Assembly: GCA_002633025.1 (NCBI GenBank)
Contig: NMRB01000624.1
Coordinates: 47,892-111,891 of the forward strand
Direction of reading: 5' to 3'
From: Notospermus geniculatus
Taxonomy: Eukaryota; Nemertea; Pilidiophora; Heteronemertea; Lineidae
Length of the DNA stretch: 64,000 nucleotides
A program made the position numbers and the translations under genes. Each line of letters opens with the position of its first letter. The stretch's first letter is position 1. Positions 63,956-64,000 of the stretch are shown here, in pieces. The notes under the pieces were generated by a model. The model saw only the letters and a program-made list of their open reading frames with translations, did not search any database and had not been told where the DNA came from.

Positions 63956-64000
63956 CATTTCACCTCGGACACAAGTGCAAGGCAGCCATATTGTTTATCA

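Larger units (their letters stand above)
62714..64000. other. Upstream region of POLR3D
   Basis: Expected promoter side of POLR3D; no TATA element stands out. Contains an aggcctaggcct-type simple repeat (63294-63412), a gggacctgtgctgtgtg tandem (63400-63450) and a directly repeated unit cattcggaacgacctgaggc at 63813 and 63910. No second gene recognised. Confidence 0.5.

Noticed and set aside
1-64000. CRISPR arrays, operons or bacterial genes
   Set aside because: All genes have spliceosomal introns and the repeats are MITEs, SINEs and minisatellites; no spacer-repeat array is present.

Overview
This window is nuclear DNA from an animal. Two conserved genes with GT-AG introns lie in sequence crowded with miniature transposons (MITEs) and tRNA-derived SINE-like repeats. 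The two recognised proteins (ABCA5-like, POLR3D), many TA/TAA/TTAA-flanked MITEs and copies that differ by insertions suggest a highly heterozygous, probably marine invertebrate. I cannot name the species.

Layout. 1-2.87 kb: repeats, with two different MITEs at the same TAA target in two copies of one region. 2.87-29.64 kb (+): most of an ABCA5-type ABC transporter (first exons lie outside the window), from the first ectodomain to the stop codon. 29.6-38.4 kb: 3' flank and repeats. 38.4-45.77 kb: a mobile-element cluster. It holds a 2.3-kb inverted-repeat element and an element coding for a PC4-repeat protein, a TATA-binding-protein (TBP)-like protein and a Polinton-type DDE integrase; this is the most unusual part of the window. 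45.78-48.44 kb: a second copy of the last five ABCA5 exons, fused directly to the right side of that element. 51.1-55.6 kb (-): a partial second copy of POLR3D. 57.6-62.7 kb (-): a complete POLR3D gene (RNA polymerase III subunit RPC4, 385 codons before the stop). 62.7-64 kb: its upstream region.

Assembly caution. Single N bases stand at 1586, 5769, 30907, 32735, 37588, 41741, 51123 and 55611. Several mark places where one copy of a region ends and another begins. The large copies (ABCA5 3' end, POLR3D, a 0.7-1.3-kb module present three times) are therefore probably unmerged alleles joined in one scaffold. The 2.4-kb tandem repeat of three NBD1 exons (11.85-16.91 kb) contains no N and may be real. 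Comparing the copies gives filled and empty transposon sites, which define several MITE families with their target duplications.

How the genes relate: ABCA5 and POLR3D converge (tail to tail) and have unrelated jobs, membrane transport and Pol III transcription. The TBP/PC4/integrase element appears to carry its own transcription-initiation factors next to its integrase, with an upstream leader shared by a coding-less relative 1.2 kb away.
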